A stretch of DNA of 64,000 nt, taken from positions 1-64,000 of the forward strand of contig JAACZV010000020.1 in the NCBI GenBank assembly GCA_009996515.1. The letters run 5' to 3'. The stretch's first letter is position 1. The number at the start of each line of letters is the position of its first letter. The notes beneath the pieces are model-generated. The model did not search any database and was not told where the DNA came from. It saw nothing but the letters and a program-made list of their open reading frames with translations. Shown piece by piece: positions 47,568 to 57,213 of this stretch. This DNA is from Comamonadaceae bacterium (GTDB taxonomy: Bacteria; Pseudomonadota; Gammaproteobacteria; Burkholderiales; Burkholderiaceae_C). The position numbers and the translations under genes were made by a program.

Positions 47568-48913
47568 GGCAGGCCGTAGGCGGTGCGCATCAGCGTGAGG
47601 GGGTGGGCCAGGGAGCGGGCCGGCGTGCCGGCCTGAGCCATGCCCTGGGCGATGTGGTGGCCGGCCAGCGCACAGTCGCTGGCGATGACGTCGGGCTCGT
47701 CCTTGGCCATGGCCTTGAAGACGGGCCTGCCGATCTTCATCGCCACCGGATGGGTGGGCGTCTTCACGCCATAGGTACCGGCGTGCCCCGAGCAGCGCTC
47801 GACGGTGTTGAGCCTGACGTCCACGCTCTGGGCCATGAGCTTGAACATCTCCTCGGTCTTGCGGCCTATCTTCTGCACCCGGCCATGGCAGGGAATGTGG
47901 TAACTGACCTTGCCCAGCGGCTGCTTGAAGTCGGTCTTCAGCAGACCGTCCTTGTGGCGGGCCATGAGGTATTCGAAAGGATCCCACATCGCCTCCTGCA
48001 CCTGCTTGACAGCCTCCTCGTCGGGAAACATCAGCGGCAGTTCCTGCTTGAACATCAGCGTGCAGCTCGGGATGGCCGACAGGATGGCAAAGCCGTCGCG
48101 GGCGTAGGGCGCGAGCACGGCGATGTTGGCCGTCTTGTGCTTCTCCACCGTCTCCAGGTCGCCCAGCTCCAGCTTGGGCATGCCGCAACAGGCCTCCTTC
48201 TCGACGATGACGTAGGGAATGGCGTTGTGGTCCAGCAGCTTGAGCAGGTCGAAGCCGATGCCGGGCTCGTTGTAGTTGACATAGCAGGTCGAGAAGATCG
48301 CCACCTTGCCCGGCGTGCGCTCGCCGTCGGTGACGACCTGGGCCTGCGCCCTGGGAGCGCTCCAGCGGAAGCGCTTGGAGGCCAGCTCGGGCAGCCAGGC
48401 CTCCGGATGCACGCCCAGTTGCTTGTCCAGCAACTTGCGCGACAGCTTCGTGCGGTTCACCGCATTGACGGCCTGCACGACGATAGGAATACCGGCGAAC
48501 TGGCCATGCACGTCGGTGGACGCAAGAAACCTCTCACCAGCGCCGACCTCGCCCTTGCTGAACTTGATCGCCTTGGCGCGCAGCATGGTGTGCGGGAAGT
48601 CCAGGTTCCACGCATGCGGCGGCACGTAGGGGCACTTGGTCATGTAACAGAGGTCGCACAGATAGCACTGGTCGACCACCTTCCAGAAGTCCTGCTTGTC
48701 CACGCCGTCCAGTTCGCCCGTCGGGCCCGCGTCGACAAGGTCGAACAGCGTCGGGAAGCTCTGGCACAGGCTGACGCAGCGACGACACCCATGGCAGATG
48801 TCGAAGATGCGCTCCATCTCCTGCAAGCAGGCCGCCTCGTCGTTGAACTCGGGGCTCTTCCAGTCGAGCGGGTGCCGCGTCGGGGCTTCGAGATTGCCTT
48901 CTCTGGTGCTCAT
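47564..48913 (-). CDS. Heterodisulfide-reductase-like iron-sulfur oxidoreductase (CCG domain)
   Basis: Protein of 449 residues related to GlpC/HdrD. Two [4Fe-4S] sites are formed by C40-C43-C46-C50 (CHGCRRCVSLC) and C83-C86-C89-C94 (CYLCDLCYMTKC). Two CCG-type regions follow, with STCYVNYNEPG and ACCGMP, then PCHGRVQ and the modified RCSGHAGTYG. The second CCG is degenerate. It probably passes electrons between a quinone or dehydrogenase and a redox partner. The ATG at 48913 has AGGAGTGAGG. Genes on both sides (rubrerythrin, DUF3501) point to oxidative-stress or thiol chemistry. Confidence 0.88.
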   Translation of the reverse strand: MSTREGNLEAPTRHPLDWKSPEFNDEAACLQEMERIFDICHGCRRCVSLCQSFPTLFDLVDAGPTGELDGVDKQDFWKVVDQCYLCDLCYMTKCPYVPPHAWNLDFPHTMLRAKAIKFSKGEVGAGERFLASTDVHGQFAGIPIVVQAVNAVNRTKLSRKLLDKQLGVHPEAWLPELASKRFRWSAPRAQAQVVTDGERTPGKVAIFSTCYVNYNEPGIGFDLLKLLDHNAIPYVIVEKEACCGMPKLELGDLETVEKHKTANIAVLAPYARDGFAILSAIPSCTLMFKQELPLMFPDEEAVKQVQEAMWDPFEYLMARHKDGLLKTDFKQPLGKVSYHIPCHGRVQKIGRKTEEMFKLMAQSVDVRLNTVERCSGHAGTYGVKTPTHPVAMKIGRPVFKAMAKDEPDVIASDCALAGHHIAQGMAQAGTPARSLAHPLTLMRTAYGLP

Positions 48914-48968
48914 CCTCACTCCTGGCCAAGAGGACCGCGGCCGCCGCGCGCAGCGGCCGCACGAGACG

Positions 48969-49388
48969 TCAGTCCACCAGGGCGTCCAGCGCCTTCTGGT
49001 AGCGGTTGGCGTGAGAGCGCTCGGCCTTGGCCAGCGTCTCGAACCAGTCGGCGATCTCGTCGAAGCCCTCGTCCCGCGCCGTCTTGGCCATGCCCGGGTA
49101 CATGTCGGTGTACTCGTGGGTTTCACCGGCCACGGCAGCCTTGAGGTTGTCACGCGTCGCGCCGATGGGCAGGCCCGTGGCGGGGTCGCCGACGGCCTCG
49201 AGAAACTCGAGATGACCATGGGCATGGCCAGTCTCGCCCTCGGCCGTGGAGCGGAACAGCGCCGCCACATCGTTCTGGCCTTCGATATCGGCCTTGTTCG
49301 CGAAGTAGAGGTAGCGGCGGTTGGCCTGGGACTCGCCGGCGAAGGCGTCCTTCAGGTTCTGCTCGGTCTTGGATCCTTTCAAGCTCAT
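48969..49388 (-). CDS. Rubrerythrin-family diiron protein
   Basis: Ferritin-like protein of 139 residues. The diiron ligands lie in [32 protein letters not shown] and [10 protein letters not shown]. There is no C-terminal rubredoxin domain, so electrons must come from a separate donor, possibly the iron-sulfur protein encoded next. Rubrerythrins reduce hydrogen peroxide. The ATG at 49388 follows CAAGGAGAC. It is the first gene of the three-gene operon. Confidence 0.9.
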   Translation of the reverse strand: MSLKGSKTEQNLKDAFAGESQANRRYLYFANKADIEGQNDVAALFRSTAEGETGHAHGHLEFLEAVGDPATGLPIGATRDNLKAAVAGETHEYTDMYPGMAKTARDEGFDEIADWFETLAKAERSHANRYQKALDALVD

Positions 49389-49506
49389 CGCAGTCTCCTT
49401 GGAGTGGGTCTCGGGACGCTACTCCCGTGCCGCCGCCTTCAGCCAATGGATAGCTTCAATGTCCACCATAGCGGCCTGCTATGTCGATGCCGGCAGATCC
49501 GATCCC

Positions 49507-49537
49507 TTGAAAGGCCATCCCCGCAGCAGGCTATACT
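49507..49537 (+). promoter_or_regulatory. Sigma-70 promoter of tRNA-Ala
   Basis: TTGAAA (49507-49512) and TATACT (49532-49537) are separated by 19 bases, slightly long. The tRNA 5' end is 13 bases beyond the -10, leaving a short leader. Confidence 0.6.
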
Positions 49538-49550
49538 TTCGAAATCGCGT

Positions 49551-49626
<76 letters not shown>

Positions 49627-49667
49627 CCCGATCATTTCAGGCGGTCCCGCACCGCCCCAGGAAATCC

Positions 49668-49703
49668 AAAAAGCCCTTGAGAATCAACGCTCTGGGGCTT
49701 TTT
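49668..49703 (+). terminator. Terminator after tRNA-Ala
   Basis: Stem AAAAAGCCC (49668-49676) with GGGCTTTTT (49695-49703), followed by further Ts. Its A/T flanks make it usable in both directions. Confidence 0.8.
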
Positions 49704-50088
49704 CTTTTTCTTGCAGCCCCGCAAGATCCCACGAGATCCGAGTTCACATTGCAGTAGCTAATGCAGTAACTCAAAAATTTGGGCCTCCGAGCCCAAAAAG
49801 TTACTGCATGCCATGGCACAGCATCTCATCCCTTCCAACGCCACGAGCAAGGGCGTCAAGGCCGGCTTTGAAGCCCCACCTGCCGCAAGAACCGGCTCTC
49901 CGCAGTTCAGACCGAACGAGCCAAAGCCTCGCTGTAGCCAGGACGCTCACGCCGGCGTCGCCTCGCTGGATGAACCGATGATCTGCTCGCGGGCAACACG
50001 CTCGCCATATCACGACGGGCGCGGATCTCTTAGACGTCGTGGCACGAGCGCGAACTGCAGACCGGTTCGATCTCAGCGAGCCCAAAGA
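49704..50088. other. Intergenic region between tRNA terminator and PEP-CTERM terminator
   Basis: No supported gene. Short open frames exist on both strands (about 95 codons each) but show no family resemblance, no good ribosome sites, and overlap one another. The region includes the compound inverted repeat at 49761-49809. Together with the tRNA 3' end it may mark an old integration site, although I find no duplicated tRNA end and no recombinase gene. Confidence 0.5.
49761..49809. repeat. Compound inverted repeat downstream of tRNA-Ala
   Basis: Outer arms ATGCAGTAACT (49761-49771) and AGTTACTGCAT (49799-49809) are a perfect 11-bp inverted repeat. Inside is a second perfect repeat, TTTGGGC (49778-49784) and GCCCAAA (49791-49797) with loop CTCCGA. 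TGCAGTA also occurs directly at 49750-49756. The arrangement resembles recombination or replication-type sites, but no partner enzyme is visible. Confidence 0.65.
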
Positions 50089-50116
50089 AAAACGCCCCGA
50101 TAACTCGGGGCGTTTT
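50089..50116 (-). terminator. Terminator of the PEP-CTERM gene
   Basis: Perfect 12-bp stem AAAACGCCCCGA (50089-50100) with TCGGGGCGTTTT (50105-50116) and loop TAAC. The minus strand continues CTTT. It lies 28 bases after the PEP-CTERM stop and closes the cluster. Confidence 0.88.
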
Positions 50117-50144
50117 GTTGCGACTGGCTTCGCGCCAGCTCTGC

Positions 50145-50975
50145 TTACTTGCGGCGGCGGGCGACGAAACCAACGCCAGCCAGAGCCAGGCCGACCAGGG
50201 CCAGGGAGGCCGGTTCCGGCACGGTCGAGAACGTCTGGTTCGCGTCAGCCTGGAACACCACTTGACCGGCGCCGACGGCATTGCCATCAACCGAGCTCGG
50301 CGCAGAGAAGTTGGTCACCGAGGAACCCAGTTGCAGCGTCGACGTGACGTTCGTGCTGACCAGTGCCGGGTTGATGTAGGTTGCGTTGGTGTAGGTCACG
50401 ACACCCGTCAGGGCGGCCTGACCGCCCGTCAGCGTGTCGAACAGCGTGGTCGAGCCAGAGTTGAAGGTACCCGACAGGATCTTGGTACCGTCGCTGAAGC
50501 CCGTCCAGGTCGAACCGGTAGCCTTGGCATTGGCAGCCGTGTCGTAATAGATGTCGAACGTACCGCCCGTGACCTTGAACGTGCACTGGGTCGCGCTGAC
50601 GCAGCTGACGACCGTCTCCGTGAACGTGGCAACGACGGTGTACTCATACGAGCCGTTCATGCCGGGGATGTTGAGCTGCTTGCCCAGCGAGTTGCCGATG
50701 CCATCGGCAGTATTGTCGAACTGCAGCAGCGACATCGGGTTGCCGTCGGTCTTGGTCACGGCCGTCGCCCAGCCGGCGTAGTTCAGCGTGAAGTTCGAGC
50801 CCGGAGCGCCCGTGAAACCGGAAGTCCAGGCAGCGGAGCCGGAGGCCCAGTCGAAACCACCGAACGGCGTGTTGACACCATCCAGGTTCGTGATGCTCGG
50901 GTCGGCAAATGCGGCACCGCTGAAGACGGTCGCGCCAGCCATCGAGAGCGCGGCAGCAATCTTCTTGAAGTTCAT
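50145..50975 (-). CDS. PEP-CTERM protein, PepA-like, under sigma-54 control
   Basis: Exported protein of 276 residues. A signal peptide ends GAAFAD. The body is rich in Thr/Ser/Asn/Gly with beta-strand character. Two cysteines lie 7 residues apart (VSCVSATQCT) and may form a disulfide. The C-terminus is VPEPAS, a hydrophobic helix and RRRK, a model PEP-CTERM signal. The ATG at 50975 follows AGGAG. It is the last gene of the PrsK/PrsR/PrsT cluster and has its own sigma-54 promoter. From memory, a PEP-CTERM protein called PepA in floc-forming Burkholderiales and Zoogloea has similar context and control; orthology is inferred. Confidence 0.88.
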   Translation of the reverse strand: MNFKKIAAALSMAGATVFSGAAFADPSITNLDGVNTPFGGFDWASGSAAWTSGFTGAPGSNFTLNYAGWATAVTKTDGNPMSLLQFDNTADGIGNSLGKQLNIPGMNGSYEYTVVATFTETVVSCVSATQCTFKVTGGTFDIYYDTAANAKATGSTWTGFSDGTKILSGTFNSGSTTLFDTLTGGQAALTGVVTYTNATYINPALVSTNVTSTLQLGSSVTNFSAPSSVDGNAVGAGQVVFQADANQTFSTVPEPASLALVGLALAGVGFVARRRK

Positions 50976-51033
50976 GTCAACTCTCCTAAACGTTACGAGC
51001 GCGCGACCTTCGCACGATCTTGCCAACCAATAA

Positions 51034-51048
51034 GCAGCCTCCGTGCCA
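51034..51048 (-). promoter_or_regulatory. Sigma-54 promoter of the PEP-CTERM gene at 50145-50975
   Basis: Minus strand reads TGGCACGGAGGCTGC: a perfect TGGCACG -24 box and CTGC -12 box (consensus TTGC) with exact GG/GC spacing. Start of transcription would be near 51022, giving a leader of about 47 bases. PrsR, a sigma-54 activator, is encoded 5 kb upstream. Confidence 0.82.
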
Positions 51049-51121
51049 GATTCTGCAAATACCTGTCGGCAAACACTTTTTTCCAGATTTACCGCCATTG
51101 AGCAGGGCGCAGAACAGGAAG

Positions 51122-51138
51122 TGTCAAGTTTCTCGACA
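51122..51138 (-). promoter_or_regulatory. Candidate PrsR upstream activator site
   Basis: Minus strand reads TGTCGAGAAACTTGACA, a TGTC-N9-GACA dyad centred about 83 bp upstream of the -24 element and starting 7 bases after the prsT stop codon. It shares TGTCG-N7-TGACA with the site at 3443-3459. Confidence 0.58.
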
Positions 51139-51144
51139 AGCAGT

Positions 51145-53931
51145 TCAGAGGGCGTCCATCATCTTCCTGACCTCGGCCTGCTGGGCGAAGCCATCACCCA
51201 GCAGAGCCAGCCGTTGCAGATGCTCGCGAGCCTCAGCCTTTTGTCCGGCCTTGACGTAGTACTGTGCGAGGTGGAACCGATGCATGGCGTGATCGGGCGC
51301 CCGATCGACGGCCTTCTTCTGAATGTCGATCGCTTTGTCAAAACGACCGGCGGTCGCCAGGACCTGTGCCAGCGTGTCCATGTAGTCCGGGTTGTCCGGC
51401 GCCAGCTTGGCGGCCCGCTCCGCATACTCCAAGGCCTTGGGATCCTTGCTGCGATTCAACAGCCAGGCGATGTTGTTGGCCGCATTGGCGTTTTCGGGCT
51501 GCAGTTTCAGCACCGCCTGGTAGCGCTCCAGCGCGAGGTCGTAGTTCAGCAGCAGCAAGGTCGCGTCGGCGGAATAGATCAAGAACTTGAGGTCCTTGGG
51601 ATGTGCGGCCAGCCAGTCGGATTCGAACTGCTTGGCCTCGGCCGACTTGCCGGCACCGATCAGCACACGATGCAGCTTGATCGCCACATCCACTTGGGAC
51701 AGTAGCGCCAGCGCAGCGCGATAGTTCTGTGCTGCGCCAGCCCAGTCTCGCTGCACGGCCGCGATGTCGCCGATGACGGAGTACACCAGCGGATCGTTGG
51801 GATACAAGGCTTTCATCGTGCCGGCGAGGCGACGCGCCTCGGCAAAGTTGCCGACGGCCAGTTCGTTGGCGATCAGCGCCCGCTGGGCCGGCTGGTAGCC
51901 CGGCTTCAGCTTCAATGCACGCTCCATCGATGCCTTGGCCGCCGCCTTGTCGCCGCGCGCCGCATAGGTCTGCGCCAGCAGCAGCAGCGGCTCGGGGGCA
52001 TTGGGCAGCATCGCAATCAACTTTTTATAGGAGTTGATGGCCTGGTTGTAGTCGCCCGACATCGCCTGGGCGCCAGCCAGATGCCGCAGCACATTGGGAT
52101 CATGCGGCATCGCGGTGGCCGCTTCGGTGGCGACGGCAAGCGCCTCCTTGACCTGCTGGCGGCGCAACTGCAGTTCGATCAAGGCCAGGCGTGGTCGTGG
52201 CTCGTCGGGCATCTGCTTGATCAACTTCTCCAGTGCTGCAACGAGCTCTTCCTTGTTGGCACCGGTCTGATCGCGCAGCCCGATCAATGCCATGTTGGCC
52301 GCCAGCCCCTTGGGATTGGCGGCCAAGACCTGCTGCATGCGGGCTATGGCGGCGTCGGGCTTCTTGGCCTCCATGTCCAATGCGGCAAGGCTGGCGGCGG
52401 CCGGATAGTAGGCAGGGTCGCGCTTCAGCGCGGCCTCGAAGGCCTGGATCGCTTTGTCCTTGTTGCCGCGCGCGAGTTCGATGCGTCCGCGCAGATTGCT
52501 CGGTCCGGCGCTGTCCGGCATCTTCCGGTCCAGCGTTTCGACGGCCTTCAGCGCCTTGCCCCAGTCCGCCAGCCGCATGAAGGTCGACACCAATGCCAGG
52601 TCCGCCACCGGACTGGGGTCCGAAGCGGACAGCGCGTTCAGGGCTGCCACGCCCTGGTCCACCCGGCCTTTTCCGATGTCCACGAGCGCCAGCGCCGCGC
52701 GGCTGGGCACGTCGTTCGGATTGAGCTTGGCGATCCTGGCGAAGGCCCCCTCGGCGCGCTGCGCATCACCGGACTGCAGGTAGGCCTCGGCGGCGACGCT
52801 CAAGGCATCGACGCTGCGACCTTCAGCCAGCAGCGGCTGCAGCACACTCAGGGCCTTGCCGGGGTCGCCGGCGCGCAACTGTGTCTGCGCCAGCAGCACA
52901 CGCGCCTTCTCGAAGTTCGGCGCCACGAGAAGGGTCTTGCTCAGATAGTCCTCGGCCTCGAGCAGCGTGCCACGCCGGAACGCGACGACGCCCGCAAGAT
53001 GCAGCACCCGCACGTCCTCCGGCGCGTTCTTCAGCAAAGCCTGGATGCCGTCGCGCGCGGCGTCCAGGTCATTGCGCTCCAGCGCAAGCAACACCGTCAG
53101 CAGCTGCACCTGCCCCGCCGCGCCACGTACACCGCGCAACGCATCGATCTGGGCCTTGGCTCCTTCAAGGTCCTTCTTGGCCAGCAGCAAATGGAAGATG
53201 CCCACGTGGGCCAGCACGTGCTTCTTGTCCAGCGCGATGGCCTTGCGATAGGCCTCCATCGCCTGGTCAGCCTTGCCCTGCACACCCAGCAGGTCGCCCT
53301 TGGTCTGCCAGCCATCGGGGCTCTGAGGCAATTTGCCCAACATCTCCTCGACGGCACCCAGGCCCGCCTCAGGCCCCGAGGCCGAGGCCAGCATACGAAC
53401 GCGGATCAACTGCGCTCGCTGCTCTCGCGGATCGGCCGCCACCGCCGCGTTGGCCATCTCCAGAGCCTTCGCCGCGTTGCCGGTGGCACTGTAGGCAACG
53501 GCCAGCGAAGCCTGCAGGTCGGCCTGCGCGGCGCTCGACGAGGGCTTCACCTTGGCGAACTCGGAGATCACCTTGGCAAACTGCGCCTGGCCCAGCATCG
53601 CCTGTGCAATCAGCGGCTCGAGCCTGTCGCCGTTGAAGCCCAGCTCCTTGGCCTTGTTGAACTCGGTCAGGGCCCCACGCGCATCGCCCCCCTGCAACAA
53701 GGCTTCGCCCAACAAGGCCCGCGCCTCGGCCAGCGATGGATTGGCCTGCAGCGCGTTCTTCAGCTGAATCACCGCGGCGGCATCGTTCTTCTTGGCCAGG
53801 TCGGCCTTCGCGTCCGCCAGGTACTGTTCGGCCGACTTGCCAAAGCAGCCAGCCAACAGCAAACCCGACAGCGCCAACCCCGTCGCATAACGACGCTTTG
53901 AGCCAACTCCAGATGACGAGGCTTTGTTCAT
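51145..53931 (-). CDS. prsT: PEP-CTERM system TPR-repeat lipoprotein PrsT
   Basis: Large lipoprotein of 928 residues. The signal peptide ends in LAGC (cysteine near 29), followed by KSAEQYLADAKADLAKKND, the typical start of the family (TIGR02917). The rest is a superhelix of some twenty TPR-type helical repeats. The protein is probably held in the outer or inner membrane and is thought to assist export or surface assembly of PEP-CTERM proteins or exopolysaccharide. The ATG at 53931 lacks a strong ribosome site; a TTG five codons earlier is possible. It lies 63 bases after the acyltransferase gene, on the same strand. Confidence 0.92.
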   Translation of the reverse strand: MNKASSSGVGSKRRYATGLALSGLLLAGCFGKSAEQYLADAKADLAKKNDAAAVIQLKNALQANPSLAEARALLGEALLQGGDARGALTEFNKAKELGFNGDRLEPLIAQAMLGQAQFAKVISEFAKVKPSSSAAQADLQASLAVAYSATGNAAKALEMANAAVAADPREQRAQLIRVRMLASASGPEAGLGAVEEMLGKLPQSPDGWQTKGDLLGVQGKADQAMEAYRKAIALDKKHVLAHVGIFHLLLAKKDLEGAKAQIDALRGVRGAAGQVQLLTVLLALERNDLDAARDGIQALLKNAPEDVRVLHLAGVVAFRRGTLLEAEDYLSKTLLVAPNFEKARVLLAQTQLRAGDPGKALSVLQPLLAEGRSVDALSVAAEAYLQSGDAQRAEGAFARIAKLNPNDVPSRAALALVDIGKGRVDQGVAALNALSASDPSPVADLALVSTFMRLADWGKALKAVETLDRKMPDSAGPSNLRGRIELARGNKDKAIQAFEAALKRDPAYYPAAASLAALDMEAKKPDAAIARMQQVLAANPKGLAANMALIGLRDQTGANKEELVAALEKLIKQMPDEPRPRLALIELQLRRQQVKEALAVATEAATAMPHDPNVLRHLAGAQAMSGDYNQAINSYKKLIAMLPNAPEPLLLLAQTYAARGDKAAAKASMERALKLKPGYQPAQRALIANELAVGNFAEARRLAGTMKALYPNDPLVYSVIGDIAAVQRDWAGAAQNYRAALALLSQVDVAIKLHRVLIGAGKSAEAKQFESDWLAAHPKDLKFLIYSADATLLLLNYDLALERYQAVLKLQPENANAANNIAWLLNRSKDPKALEYAERAAKLAPDNPDYMDTLAQVLATAGRFDKAIDIQKKAVDRAPDHAMHRFHLAQYYVKAGQKAEAREHLQRLALLGDGFAQQAEVRKMMDAL

Positions 53932-53994
53932 GAGATCAGCAATCAAGAGGATTTGCAGCAGGGCAAGATGCTGCGGGAAGTGAGCCCAGGGCGG

Positions 53995-54780
53995 TCAGCG
54001 CAAAGTGGGCCGGAGCCTTTCCAGCGCCTCCGGATGCGCCTGGAATGAAAGATTCACCAGTCGGTCAATCACCGCGTACAGCGGCTGGATGAGGGGGCGC
54101 AGATTGCTCACGACCTTGCTGGAACTGAGCACCGACGGCACGCGAATGCCGCGATGATCGATCTCGCCACCAATCGGATGGATGTCGAAGCCGAGGCGCA
54201 GGAAATGGCTGGCCAGACGAGGCTCGGTCAATACGAAGACGTTCTCGATGTCGAGCCGCCGCGCTGCCGCGGCAGCGCCGAGATACAAGCTCATGGGAAT
54301 GAACGGAAAGCGCGGCTGGCCACCTCTGGCTTCGAAGTCGCGCTCACCCACGGAGACGGGCTTGTCAGCCTCACCCTGGCGTTGGCGGAATTCGCTCATG
54401 ACCGCCAGACGGGAGACTTCCGCCACGTCATGCCTGGGCAAACGAGCAGGATCCAGTTGATCGCGACGAATCACGTCGCGGCAACTGATCTCGAACGGCA
54501 GCGGGAACGAAGGCTGCTCGGGTCGGGCCAGCACCAGACGCGAGCACCCCACCAGGTCACCCGTATCGCGCTTTCGCAGGAGGCAGTGAACCGAATGCCG
54601 GTCATAGTCGTCCATCTCGAGGCCGTCGCTGCGAACCGCCTCCCACCCGAGCTCACGACAGTAAACGTCGTGCCGGATGCGGTACACCATCTCAACACTG
54701 GGAGCATCCAGGGCCAGCGAGAACTCAAAAAGCTCTTCGAATCGATGGCCAAGGTTTCCGCTTGAAATCGATGGGTTCAC
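53995..54780 (-). CDS. PEP-CTERM/exosortase-associated acyltransferase
   Basis: GNAT-like protein of 261 residues related to acyl-homoserine-lactone synthases (TIGR03694 type). Blocks include YRIRHDVYCRELGWE near 33-47, GCSRLVLARPE near 78-88, EVSRLAVMSEFR near 121-132 and IPMSLYLGAAAAARR near 160-175. In exosortase genomes this family occurs next to PrsT and XrtA genes; its product is unknown, and an acyl transfer to a protein, lipid or small molecule is possible. It begins with GTG preceded by a strong GAGGTGAT site. Confidence 0.88.
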   Translation of the reverse strand: MNPSISSGNLGHRFEELFEFSLALDAPSVEMVYRIRHDVYCRELGWEAVRSDGLEMDDYDRHSVHCLLRKRDTGDLVGCSRLVLARPEQPSFPLPFEISCRDVIRRDQLDPARLPRHDVAEVSRLAVMSEFRQRQGEADKPVSVGERDFEARGGQPRFPFIPMSLYLGAAAAARRLDIENVFVLTEPRLASHFLRLGFDIHPIGGEIDHRGIRVPSVLSSSKVVSNLRPLIQPLYAVIDRLVNLSFQAHPEALERLRPTLR

Positions 54781-54840
54781 AAGATCACCTCGAAGTGCAT
54801 TGATCGTATCAAGGTGTTTGCTTGACCCAAACGCTCTGCG

Positions 54841-55638
54841 CTACCGCCCGGCGCCACTGGCGGCCTCGGACAGCAGGTTGCGCACACCCCGCACCGGGAT
54901 CGCATAGCTGATGCCGCTGGGCGCACTCAGGGCCGACTCGTGCGCCGCCTTGATCGCCACCATGCTGACAACACCGACCACCTCGCCCGTCGCGACGCTG
55001 ATAACCGGCCCCCCGCTGTTGCCGGGGTAGGCGGTGGCGTCGAGTTGCAGCACCTCGAAGCTGCCCTGGCGCAACTGCCGCACCGCCTTCTCGCTCAGGC
55101 CCTGCGGACCGGAGGCCGGCGGCACGATGGCGGTACGCGCCGACACGATGCCGCGATGCGTCACATGGGAGAACCCCAGCGCCCCGCCGATGGGAAAACC
55201 GATCAGCGCGATCATCTCGCCCTCGGCCGCCTCCTGCTCGGCCAGAGGCAGCGTCGGCAAGGGTTTGCCATCGTCGATCTGCAGCAGCGCAAGATCCTGG
55301 GACGGGTCCACCTTCGCGATGCGCGCGCCGCGCAGCAGCCAGCCGCCATCGGGCGTCCAGGCCTGTATCGCCAGGCTTCGATCGATGCGGGTCGACTCCT
55401 GTGGCGGCAGCACATGGGCATTGGTGATGACGTGCATGCCGTCGCCGACGGCGAAGCCGGTGCCACGAAATCCGAAGCGGGGCGCGTCCAGCAGTCCGTA
55501 GCTGCCCACCAGGACGATCGCCGGCTTGGCCCGGGCGATCAGGCCAGGCAGGGCGGCATCGCCCCAAGCCGGATGGACGCCGATGAGGCCCAGCAGCACC
55601 ATGGCCAACTTGGCCGACAAAGCTCTCCCCATGCCCAT
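54841..55638 (-). CDS. Exported trypsin-like serine protease of the exosortase cluster
   Basis: S1-family protease of 265 residues with a signal peptide ending HPAWGD. The triad is seen as His in TNAHVL, Asp in SQDLALLQ, Ser in YPGNSGGPV. There is no PDZ domain, unlike DegP. It lies between PrsR and the acyltransferase, so it may trim or quality-check PEP-CTERM proteins in the periplasm. The start at 55638 has GAGACGACTG upstream; the ATG at 55668 would add ten residues. No sigma-54 element is seen before it. Confidence 0.82.
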   Translation of the reverse strand: MGMGRALSAKLAMVLLGLIGVHPAWGDAALPGLIARAKPAIVLVGSYGLLDAPRFGFRGTGFAVGDGMHVITNAHVLPPQESTRIDRSLAIQAWTPDGGWLLRGARIAKVDPSQDLALLQIDDGKPLPTLPLAEQEAAEGEMIALIGFPIGGALGFSHVTHRGIVSARTAIVPPASGPQGLSEKAVRQLRQGSFEVLQLDATAYPGNSGGPVISVATGEVVGVVSMVAIKAAHESALSAPSGISYAIPVRGVRNLLSEAASGAGR

Positions 55639-55851
55639 CAGTCGTCTCACAGTGTCCTCGCCAAGCATTCGATGTCGGCGCGTTCGTGCACGGCGCCTCG
55701 CGCGCCTTGACGCACGACCTCGGGAAAATTGTCTTGCTGAATCTGCATGGGGCTGACGCCTTGATACGCAGCCCACCCTAGGGCAGAGCCACCCAGGCGA
55801 AAACCCCCGACAACGCAGAAGCCGGGCGCGCGAGCCTCGCAGCGTCGGCTT

Positions 55852-57209
<1,358 letters not shown>

Positions 57210-57213
<4 letters not shown>

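Noticed and set aside
50057-50076. A T-loop-like GGTTCGATCTC that might be a duplicated tRNA 3' end
   Set aside because: Only about nine bases match the T-arm of the tRNA at 49551-49626; the acceptor strand and CCA do not follow, so it is not a convincing attachment-site duplicate.
49801-50103. Two overlapping open frames of about 95 codons on opposite strands
   Set aside because: No ribosome site, no recognisable domain, heavy mutual overlap, and part of each runs into the terminator at 50089-50116.
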